64,000 bases of DNA. It comes from Candidatus Peregrinibacteria bacterium GW2011_GWF2_39_17. GTDB lineage: Bacteria > Patescibacteriota > Gracilibacteria > UBA1369 > UBA12473. Positions 55,340-64,000 of the stretch are shown piece after piece. The notes below the pieces were generated by a model. That model did not search any database. It had not been told where the DNA came from and saw only the letters and a list, made by a program, of their open reading frames with translations. Position 1 is the stretch's first letter. Every line of letters starts with the position of its first letter. Made by a program: the position numbers and the translations under genes. Location: assembly GCA_000993615.1 (NCBI GenBank), contig LBWM01000003.1, positions 107,809 through 171,808 of the forward strand, written 5' to 3'.

Positions 55340-55924
55340 TTATTTAACAAGAAAGGTTTTCACGCTAGCTTTTAATTGATCAATGGCGAGCGGCGCATCT
55401 TGCGCATCGTAAGTTCCAGTTACAATATAAGCTGTAACTCCTTTAACGACGTAAAACTGAATAAAACGCTTACTTTTTAAGGCAGGATCATTTATTCCTT
55501 CAAATTCATAAATTTGCCCAGAAGATAATTCTTCTTTTTTTAGTTCCTTAAAACTTAATAATTGAGTGGAGATCGTCTGATAAGTCTCGCTAGCATAATC
55601 AACTAAGATCGTTCCTTCGGTTATTTCGTTTCGTACTATATTAATATTGGCGATAAAATCGTGGTCTGCAATATTATTCCGAAACGCAATAACCGTATTT
55701 GCAGGATAATCGACCGAAAATTTCTGGATAGTTTCCCAATCTTCAGGCACTTGAATAGAAAAGTCAGCCCCATCTACTAGCCGATAAAAAGGTAAAATTT
55801 CATTATTATTGGTTGTCGGAGGAGTTACTGGGTCAGTATCATCACTTCCGAAACAACCTGTAAAAATTAACAAAGAAAATAAAACGGCGCTAGTCAAGAT
55901 TAATTTTAAGGAGAAAATTTTCAT
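55340..55924 (-). CDS. Lipoprotein with PsbP/DcrB-like domain
   Basis: 194 residues. Lipobox signal peptide (VLFSLLIFTGCFGSD), an Asp/Thr/Pro linker, then a domain beginning FSIQVPEDWET and ending AIDQLKASVKTFLVK. This is the pattern of PsbP/DcrB-type lipid-anchored proteins. Function unknown. Convergent with ridA. Confidence 0.7.
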   Translation of the reverse strand: MKIFSLKLILTSAVLFSLLIFTGCFGSDDTDPVTPPTTNNNEILPFYRLVDGADFSIQVPEDWETIQKFSVDYPANTVIAFRNNIADHDFIANINIVRNEITEGTILVDYASETYQTISTQLLSFKELKKEELSSGQIYEFEGINDPALKSKRFIQFYVVKGVTAYIVTGTYDAQDAPLAIDQLKASVKTFLVK

Positions 55925-56095
55925 AATAGGAGGATTATTATATGAAATAATTTATACTAATTATAGAAGAAATAATAGCTGGATTTTAATAATTTGTTTA
56001 AGATTTTTTAATTTTTCGGAAAGGTTTGATGGCCACGGAACGATAAGCTGAATTCAACTTGCCTTTCCATTAAGAAGCTCTACAATACGCTCACT

Positions 56096-57085
56096 ATGAA
56101 AATTGGAATTTTAGTCTATTCAAGTCAAGCTAATTTGCGGTCCAGATGGCTTCCTTCCGATATCAAGATGTTGGCGAATGCTGCTAAAAGCCAAGGTCAT
56201 GAAGTGAAAATATTTAGATCCAGCAAATGCCAACTTTTTTATGCTAATAGTCGAATGCGCGTCCTCTACGCTGGGAAAAAATTTCCAGTAATTGATATGA
56301 TGATTCCTCGTCCCACTGTTTTGGATAATGCTGATTTGGAATTGACCCTAAATAAACATTTATTATTAATGGGAATTCCCATGCTTAACGGCTATATGCC
56401 TGTTTTAAGAGCAAAAAACAAAATCCGCATGCTCCAAATTTTGACCCATAAAGGAATTAAAGTCCCAAAAACCGTTGTCCTTAAGCGACTGGAATACATG
56501 GACGACGCTATCGCTCGAGTAGGGGGCTTCCCTGTTATTATTAAAACACCGCATGGGTCTTTCGGAAAAGGGGTAGCTATCGTAGAAAGTAGACGTTCTT
56601 TGCTTTCTTCTCTAGATATTTTGTGGGCACAATCCGCAAATCGTAATTTACTTATTCAGGAATACGTAGCTGAATCCGAGGGGAGAGACATCAGAGCTTT
56701 TGTGGTAGGAAATAATGTTATTGCCTCCATGGAGCGCCAATCAACCGAAGGAGATTTTCGTTCCAATATTAACAATGGCGGCACCGGGGTTTCTATGGAG
56801 TTAACTGCGGAAGAAATTACCTTGTCTCTCAAGGCCACTGAAGCGCTTAATCTTGATATTTCAGGGGTAGATATTTTACGGACTAAGAATGGGCCGGTTG
56901 TAATGGAAATTAATGCCAATCCGGGATTAGAGGGCATTACGGAAGTGACAGGGATTGACGTGGCCGGAGCAATTATTGATTTTGCGGTTTCTAAGGTTAA
57001 AGCCGCGGCAGACCACAAAGCACTTTATCCTGATGAAGAGCCCGAGGAGGTTTCCATGCAAGACGAACCAAATGCGGTAATTTAA
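56096..57085 (+). CDS. RimK-type ATP-grasp ligase
   Basis: 329 residues. Pre-ATP-grasp domain (residues 1-95) and an ATP-grasp domain with FPVIIKTPHGSFGKGVAIVES, LIQEYVAESEGRDIRAFVVG, NNGGTGVSM and the metal site MEINANPGLEGI. RimK relatives add glutamate to ribosomal protein S6 or other peptide C-termini. No substrate gene adjacent. Acidic C-terminal tail. Confidence 0.9.
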   Translation: MKIGILVYSSQANLRSRWLPSDIKMLANAAKSQGHEVKIFRSSKCQLFYANSRMRVLYAGKKFPVIDMMIPRPTVLDNADLELTLNKHLLLMGIPMLNGYMPVLRAKNKIRMLQILTHKGIKVPKTVVLKRLEYMDDAIARVGGFPVIIKTPHGSFGKGVAIVESRRSLLSSLDILWAQSANRNLLIQEYVAESEGRDIRAFVVGNNVIASMERQSTEGDFRSNINNGGTGVSMELTAEEITLSLKATEALNLDISGVDILRTKNGPVVMEINANPGLEGITEVTGIDVAGAIIDFAVSKVKAAADHKALYPDEEPEEVSMQDEPNAVI

Positions 57086-57172
57086 GCCATAAAAAGAGTC
57101 GCTTCCAAAAAAGACCTCAAGCCGAAATAAAACTCATTATGGAAAGTTGGGATTTGAAGAAAAAATTATCTA

Positions 57173-57865
57173 TTATTGAATAACAGCTGGTGGTCTAGTG
57201 ATTACTTGGTCAATCAAACCATATTTCCCGTATTTAACAGCTTCTTCCGCGGAAAGGAAATTGTCTCGATCTGTATCCTTTTCAACGGTTTTTAAGGGCA
57301 TTCCAGAATGATGGGCTAAAATTCCGTTAAGTCGACCTTTTGTGTGAACAATGTGCTTAGCATGAATTTCAATATCCGAGGCCTGCCCTTCCACTCCACC
57401 CAAAGGTTGGTGAATCATAATTTCCGCATTGGGAAGTGCGAAACGTTTACCTCGTGCCCCAGCAGCAAGCAGTACAGCTCCCATTGAGGCAGCCATCCCG
57501 ATACACACCGTGGAAACGTCTGGCCGAATATACTGCATGGTGTCGTAAATTGCTAAACCCGCGGTCACATGCCCTCCTGGTGATTGGATATACATCACAA
57601 TGTCCTTTTTAGGATTATCTTTTTCCAGAAAAAGCAATTGCGCAATAATAGAATTGGCAACTTGATCATCGATCCCACTGCCAAGAAAAATAATGCGATC
57701 TTTGAGTAATCGAGAATAGATATCGTAACTCCTTTCCCCCTCATGATTACGCTCAATAACAATCGGTGCTAAAACGGTATCCAAAGGAGAAATAACCTTA
57801 CCATTTTTCGTGGATGTCTGCTTTTTCGTTAATTTTGAGGTAACCGGAGAATAAAAATTAGGCAT
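57173..57865 (-). CDS. clpP: ATP-dependent Clp protease proteolytic subunit
   Basis: Serine peptidase forming the tetradecameric chamber used by ClpX/ClpC. 230 residues, slightly longer N-terminus than usual (about 30 extra residues, Lys/Thr-rich). Catalytic Ser in [14 protein letters not shown], His in [15 protein letters not shown], Asp in [35 protein letters not shown] is typical. Clp ATPases not in the window. Confidence 0.96.
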   Translation of the reverse strand: MPNFYSPVTSKLTKKQTSTKNGKVISPLDTVLAPIVIERNHEGERSYDIYSRLLKDRIIFLGSGIDDQVANSIIAQLLFLEKDNPKKDIVMYIQSPGGHVTAGLAIYDTMQYIRPDVSTVCIGMAASMGAVLLAAGARGKRFALPNAEIMIHQPLGGVEGQASDIEIHAKHIVHTKGRLNGILAHHSGMPLKTVEKDTDRDNFLSAEEAVKYGKYGLIDQVITRPPAVIQ

Positions 57866-58001
57866 CTTAAATGGTTAAATTAATAATTGATCGCTAATAA
57901 CTATATCAGTTTTTACCTGATTTATGAATCGCCACCTAATGACAAAACAAATATTTATTGTCTTAATATTTAACTAATCAGACCTAAAAACCGCTTCCTT
58001 T

Positions 58002-58835
58002 TTAATTCTCAAGGTTACTAGGTGAAGCCCCCCAGTTTCGAGCAGGATCATGGCCACAGGGCAGAGTTATAATAAATTTAGCTCCTCCTTCAATCCCACC
58101 ATTCCCATCGCATTTAATATCCCCACCCCATGTTTTTACCCGGTTGGCTATTTCGGCTAATCCAAAGCCTGAACTTTCCTTAGTTGAAAAACCTCTTTCG
58201 AAAATCTTTTTAGTTAAACTCTGCTCAACCCCATTGCCGCTATCCATAACCTCAATAATAATTTGTTCCCCCTGCGTAAAAGCCCTTATCTGAAATTCAG
58301 AACCTCTTTTATTTTGAAAACTATTAGTGATCATATTACTCAACCATCTAATAAATTCATGAGGATTAATCGTTGCGCCTAATCCATCCTGAATTTCAAA
58401 AGGCTTAAAATTCAGACTCTTTCCATAAATTAAATTTTGGGTAACTTCAAATTCATGTAATAAAGATGTTAAATCAACACGCCCCACCAAAAGACTGTTC
58501 CAAGATTTAATAGCTATTAAGATATGGCCTACTAATCCTTTAGCCGCGGCGGCTTGTCTCTCATAAAGCGCAATTTTATCTTGATCTGGTTTTGCTTTAC
58601 TTCTTTCCCTCCTGGCCATACCAGAACACATCTTTTCTAGACTTTGTAAATTACGAAGATCGTGATCTATTTGCGCTAGCTGGCCATCATCTAACGTTTC
58701 ACCTACTCGAGCTGCTATGCCAGTTTGCATACCGTTAATGACTGGCAAATCGGGAAGAGGCAAAAACCCTGCGGGGTAAACAGTGCCCACTTCATCCCCC
58801 CCTACCTGTCTCTCTATTTCCGATGAGTCGCTCAT
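58002..58835 (-). CDS. Soluble orphan histidine kinase-like protein
   Basis: 277 residues without membrane or sensor domain. A possible H-box, IDHDLRNLQSL, at about residues 56-66, is followed by an HATPase_c domain with N box (NMITNSFQNK), G1 (VMDSGNGV), F box (KKIFERGFST) and G2 (SSGFGLAEI) motifs. Likely autophosphorylates on the H-box His; no response-regulator gene is near. It could alternatively be an anti-sigma/Bergerat-fold kinase. Confidence 0.8.
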   Translation of the reverse strand: MSDSSEIERQVGGDEVGTVYPAGFLPLPDLPVINGMQTGIAARVGETLDDGQLAQIDHDLRNLQSLEKMCSGMARRERSKAKPDQDKIALYERQAAAAKGLVGHILIAIKSWNSLLVGRVDLTSLLHEFEVTQNLIYGKSLNFKPFEIQDGLGATINPHEFIRWLSNMITNSFQNKRGSEFQIRAFTQGEQIIIEVMDSGNGVEQSLTKKIFERGFSTKESSGFGLAEIANRVKTWGGDIKCDGNGGIEGGAKFIITLPCGHDPARNWGASPSNLEN

Positions 58836-58990
58836 AACGACAAAATTATTTTATAAATTCAACCAATTCAACCAAATTGAAACTATATTTTATCACAAAT
58901 TAATCCTTTCTACCAGGCTAAAATTTATGGGTTTTCTAAATCTTGACGCCCGATTTTCCTCCAAACTATTACAATTTATCTTAAAAAGGT

Positions 58991-59018
58991 TTGACTTCCG
59001 CAAAACCATTGCTAAAAT
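58991..59018 (+). promoter_or_regulatory. Promoter of 16S rRNA
   Basis: TTGACT, 16-nt spacer, TAAAAT, about 160 nt upstream of the 16S 5' end. Confidence 0.65.
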
Positions 59019-59183
59019 AGCTCTGCTCTGAATCGTCCCTAATGTTTTTTACGGTCGATTTTAGACCTTCTTAAGTGACCTTTGATATCTTGGTTGTAAC
59101 AGAGAATCCTGACTATTCCTATTTATTTAGGAAATAAAACTGTCGTTTTTCGACAGTTGTGCTTTTAATTGAGCAATCAAATT

Positions 59184-60685
<1,502 letters not shown>

Positions 60686-60818
60686 AGGGAGTAATTTTTT
60701 ACTTCTGATGGTCGAGCTTATTTAAGATTTTTTCTTAAATTAAGAATTGACTGTTTAATCAGTCAACATCAAAAAATGAAGGGGTTCTCTGTTGCAATTA
60801 AGGTATCAAAAAATAGCA

Positions 60819-60843
60819 AGCCATTGATTTAAATGGCTTTTTT
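60819..60843 (+). terminator. Intrinsic terminator after 16S rRNA
   Basis: AGCCATT (60819-60825)/AATGGCT (60832-60838) followed by TTTTT. Shows that 16S is transcribed alone. Confidence 0.8.
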
Positions 60844-60938
60844 AAGATAGGAAAAAGGAATTTCAATTGCCTTAAAGGTGATTTTACGGTATAATTTTAT
60901 GAATTTGTTTGCGAGCGTTTATCACTAATTATTTTTTT

Positions 60939-62420
60939 ATGGCTTTCGGAGCTGAACAGGAAAAATCGGCTGGTGGCCCTACTCAAACACAAAAAGAACA
61001 AATCGAGGCAAAGAAAAATCAAGAAATGTTACAAAGGGCAAAAAGTATAGGGGAAAGAGTCTCTAAGTTGGCGATTTTGCTCAGCGGACAGCAGGAAAAA
61101 ATAACTTTTGATGAATCTTTCCCGATTCAATCGGTTTCTGTAAAACCTTTCAGGAAAAATAAACCCCAGATACAGATTGATGTTTTATATCGGGATAAAA
61201 GCCACTTATACATTCGCCCAAACGGAGAAGACATTTTTTTAATGACAGAAAGTGGTGAAATTCTTGGCCGGGTAAAACAAGGGAAAGACTCCATTACTCA
61301 AGATCCTCATAGTGTTCTTCAAAAGTTAGAAGATTTAGAGGAAGCGTTGCAGGCGCTTAAAACTCAGAGAGAAACAAATGAAGTGCACTTCGAAACATCC
61401 GTGGCATTATCCAGAGTTCAAGAAGAAATAGGAGAAACGTCTAATTTCCCACAGCAAAAAGAACATCTTCACACACTCGGTTTTCAATACGGGGAACTCA
61501 TCGATTTTTTTAGTGCAAATGGACAAACAGATTTTCAAATGACTTCTCCTGATACAGGGAATCGATATCGAATTCAAATTGTAAAGACTGGAGAAACGAA
61601 ATCCTGCCGTATAGACCTCATCAAAAACGACCAATCAGTCCCCGCTTCCTATAATTCCGATCTAGCGCTATTGGCTTCAAGGAATCGAGTTTTGTTTAAT
61701 CTCTATTTCGAAGAAAAAGAAGGCGGATATTTCCTAAAAGCCAACCCCGGCGTGAGACAAAAAGAAGCGGGATTGGTGATGAGTTTAAATACTGCCAAAG
61801 GTGCCATTACATTGATAGACAATATTTATAAAAGTTATTATGAGAAAGGGGAAAGTTTAAGAAAAATTTCTAGGACTTACGAATTTCAATTTAATGATTT
61901 AGCGCAAGAACACCCTTACCTCTTTGAAAGATATTTTACGAAAAAGGGCGATTCTTATGTGTTTCAATATCAAAGTATGGAAGAAGCAAGAGCCTTACTA
62001 GAAGCTGATGAAAAGGACGTACAAATCGTGCGTAAGATTATGAGAGAAGTTGATTGGCGAAACACGAAAACTGGGGTTGAAATTATTATTTCAGGAGAGG
62101 AAGAAAGCCAAATGATCCGACTCCGCGGCCCAAAAACTTTTAAATTCGCTAATGGGGATTATGAAATGACGAAAAAAACGGCATCTGGACAAGAAATTTT
62201 TACCCAAAATGCCCTAAATTTTATGGATGAGCTGTATGGGAAACTTCCTATGTTAGAAACAAGGAAAAAACAAATATTCGATGAAAAAAATTCATCGAAA
62301 AAGGGAGAAAGCCAAACAAACCCTGAAGGAGATACCCCACCCCCCACCCCAGAAAACCCGGAAAATCCAGAAAAAGATCTACCAGATGAGGAACCGACCA
62401 TTGATTTAGATAATTTTTAG
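60939..62420 (+). CDS. Hypothetical protein, mixed charged/disordered tail
   Basis: About 493 residues from the ATG at 60939 (an in-frame ATG at 60909 would add 10 residues; neither has a Shine-Dalgarno). No signal peptide or membrane helix. N-terminal helical part (AKKNQEMLQRAKSIGERVSKL), a beta-rich region, a central helical region, and a low-complexity Pro/Glu/Asn tail (PPPTPENPENPEKDLPDEEP). Family not recognised; no catalytic motif found. Confidence 0.65.
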   Translation: MAFGAEQEKSAGGPTQTQKEQIEAKKNQEMLQRAKSIGERVSKLAILLSGQQEKITFDESFPIQSVSVKPFRKNKPQIQIDVLYRDKSHLYIRPNGEDIFLMTESGEILGRVKQGKDSITQDPHSVLQKLEDLEEALQALKTQRETNEVHFETSVALSRVQEEIGETSNFPQQKEHLHTLGFQYGELIDFFSANGQTDFQMTSPDTGNRYRIQIVKTGETKSCRIDLIKNDQSVPASYNSDLALLASRNRVLFNLYFEEKEGGYFLKANPGVRQKEAGLVMSLNTAKGAITLIDNIYKSYYEKGESLRKISRTYEFQFNDLAQEHPYLFERYFTKKGDSYVFQYQSMEEARALLEADEKDVQIVRKIMREVDWRNTKTGVEIIISGEEESQMIRLRGPKTFKFANGDYEMTKKTASGQEIFTQNALNFMDELYGKLPMLETRKKQIFDEKNSSKKGESQTNPEGDTPPPTPENPENPEKDLPDEEPTIDLDNF

Positions 62421-62507
62421 ATTAAACCGTTACACTATCAATTTACTTTTAGTTATTTTTATGTTATTATAATATGAAAAAAATTTAATCCCATAACAAA
62501 AATAAAA

Positions 62508-63782
62508 ATGTTCACTTCTAAAAAAATTCGCAATATTTCCCTTGGAATATTTGGCGTCTTGATAATCGGGACACTCGTTATTGGCGCCAATAACTTAATC
62601 AATTTCCAGGGCAAAACCAAAATTAATGTTAAACCTATAAATTTCACAAATCAACAAACAACTACTCAAGCTTCGAAATCCGAACTTACAACCTCGGATT
62701 TAGTCGGCGCGATTAAAATTGAGTCTAATTTAGTTATTGCTCCTTTGGACGCTAACTATAATGGTAATGGGCAAGTTAAAGTTTATAACTTCAAAATTAC
62801 TAATACCTTAAAACAAGACCTAGCTGTTTATAAATTAAGTGCTGAATTTAGCCAAGAAGGATTTGAGGCTTCGCCTCTAAAAGAAAAAAACAGTTGGTCG
62901 CTCTCGAATGCGGATCACGGTAACACCTTGTCCTTAAGCCAGGAATCAATTTATCAACAAGTCCCTTTTATCCTTAATACTCCTTTGATTCTAAAAGCAG
63001 GTGAAATCCAAAATTTAGCGATAAGTGCACCTTTAAATTATGATTCCAAAGCCCAAAAAAGCACTGGCCAAGCCATGTTTAATGTTTGGCTACCAGAGGA
63101 AACCATTGGTTCTACTAAAGTGGCTCCTGGCCCAAAATCAGGAACAAGCTATGATGAAGTTGATAAGGCCGGGGCTTATCATATTTTCTCAACCTCCTCG
63201 ACCGTTTATTTTAATTCCGCCTACCCAGACAACACAACGCAAAGTGTTGATAAACTACCAAGCAAAATTAATCGCCTAACTTGCGACGAAACAACCTCAG
63301 CGTCTTGCGTAGACACAAGCAAAGATGAATCAACCGCTATCTCGAATGAACAGCCAAATTCCGGAAGCGATAAAAATATTTCCAGAGGTGAATTTATAAA
63401 TATTATTTATAGTGATTTGAAATTAGTTTATCTGGGTAATGAACAATCCTGCATAGATGTTTTACCTTCCTATCAATACTATAATGCAATCCAATACGCT
63501 CGTGAGCACGGTTGGATTCAAGGGTATGCAGATGAAACATGTAAGCCTGAGGCTTTAATTATTCGCTCGGATGCTGCCAAAATTATGGATATTGCCTATG
63601 GGATTCAACTTCCTGACTCATATAAAGGTTATTTCCAGGATGTTCCGGCTGATGTTTGGTTTACCAGCTATGCAGAAGGTCTTTATGAGGCTGGCGCCGC
63701 CAAGGACTATGGAACATATTTTTACCCATCAAATTACTTACAAGAAAACGACCTCTACTATTGGATTAATAATAAGAAATAA
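62508..63782 (+). CDS. Secreted/anchored protein with SLH domains
   Basis: 424 residues. N-terminal membrane anchor or signal (residues 8-27, ISLGIFGVLIIGTLVIGANN). Central beta-type region of about 200 residues. The C-terminal 140 residues contain S-layer homology repeats: AIQYAREHGWIQGYADETCKPEALIIRSDAAKIM and YFQDVPADVWFTSYAEGLYEAGAAKDYGTYFYPSNYLQENDL. SLH domains bind secondary cell-wall polysaccharide, so this is probably a surface-layer-associated protein. It follows the 60939 gene by 87 bp. Confidence 0.8.
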   Translation: MFTSKKIRNISLGIFGVLIIGTLVIGANNLINFQGKTKINVKPINFTNQQTTTQASKSELTTSDLVGAIKIESNLVIAPLDANYNGNGQVKVYNFKITNTLKQDLAVYKLSAEFSQEGFEASPLKEKNSWSLSNADHGNTLSLSQESIYQQVPFILNTPLILKAGEIQNLAISAPLNYDSKAQKSTGQAMFNVWLPEETIGSTKVAPGPKSGTSYDEVDKAGAYHIFSTSSTVYFNSAYPDNTTQSVDKLPSKINRLTCDETTSASCVDTSKDESTAISNEQPNSGSDKNISRGEFINIIYSDLKLVYLGNEQSCIDVLPSYQYYNAIQYAREHGWIQGYADETCKPEALIIRSDAAKIMDIAYGIQLPDSYKGYFQDVPADVWFTSYAEGLYEAGAAKDYGTYFYPSNYLQENDLYYWINNKK

Positions 63783-63906
63783 GAGAACTTTCGGAGCCAA
63801 TTTGAGGAGCTATAAAGAGCCTATTCGCTCATCGGTGAGCTTGGTACATTTCTGATTTGGATTATTTAACCGAAGCAGCCTATTGCTTTTAATTCCATTT
63901 CATACG

Positions 63907-63994
63907 TAGTTTCACGAATCTCGAGGGCACTCTTGGGAAAGAGAGGGATGTAGAATAGGTATGCTTAATATCTAAACCACATCCCATGAAACTA
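63907..63994. repeat. Nested inverted repeat at window end
   Basis: TAGTTTCA (63907-63914) pairs with TGAAACTA (63987-63994), and GGGATGT (63945-63951) with ACATCCC (63979-63985), giving one 15-bp interrupted stem. Region 63783-64000 holds no gene that I can support; this may be part of a structured RNA or leader continuing past the window. Confidence 0.4.
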
Positions 63995-64000
63995 TATCAT

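Overview
The window looks like the chromosome of a small-genome bacterium of the Candidate Phyla Radiation (Patescibacteria). A lineage near Peregrinibacteria/Gracilibacteria is possible, but that is inference. Signs are: a 16S rRNA with CPR-type changes at universal sites (AATAGACGG; AAGTCATAACAAGG near the 3' end), 16S and 23S-5S in separate transcription units, start codons almost never preceded by a Shine-Dalgarno sequence although the 16S keeps the CCTCC anti-SD, an AlaRS without its C-terminal domain, and families common in CPR (DUF4012, PrgI/TraC-like, TrmB). Standard code 11 fits: TGA is a rare but real stop.

Layout. 0-6.6 kb: aroE (5' end cut off), lspA, a methyltransferase, and ftsW-murG for peptidoglycan. 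6.7-9.06 kb: a GC-rich, foreign-looking, frameshifted lipoprotein gene with MopE-type metal-binding repeats. 9.06-10.85 kb: no convincing protein genes; two stretches dense in perfect inverted repeats and pseudoknots (candidate large structured RNAs), an odd tRNA, and a 68-nt RNA resembling a tmRNA tRNA-like domain without the mRNA-like part. 10.9-30.3 kb: glycosyltransferase, miaB, alaS, DUF4012 protein, glnA beside a divergent TrmB regulator, mutL, orphan PrgI/TraC-like genes and a possible HD-domain protein. 30.3-34.2 kb: 5S and 23S rRNA (minus strand) with a perfect consensus promoter. 34.2-49.3 kb: two rRNA methyltransferases, a CapA-like protein, coiled-coil and SH3-like proteins, a beta-CASP ribonuclease, an ion permease, an eIF2B-like protein, transketolase and pgi. 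49.4-49.7 kb: tRNA-Cys and tRNA-Leu. 49.7-55.3 kb: branched-chain amino-acid operon. 55.3-58.8 kb: lipoprotein, RimK-like ligase, clpP, orphan histidine kinase. 59.2-60.7 kb: 16S rRNA. 60.9-63.8 kb: an unknown protein and an SLH-domain surface protein.

The clearest regulatory story is the ilv operon (leader-ilvE-ilvB-ilvN-thrC-ridA). A -35/-10 promoter starts a nearly leaderless transcript whose first ORF is an 18-residue peptide rich in Leu, Val and Ile. It is followed by mutually exclusive antiterminator and terminator hairpins and then ilvE, the textbook design for ribosome-mediated attenuation. The operon's threonine synthase carries a C-terminal LeuA-type allosteric domain, suggesting feedback control of the threonine-to-isoleucine branch.

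The other strong candidate for something undescribed is the ncRNA-dense island at 9.06-10.75 kb. No CRISPR array, transposase or integrase was seen.
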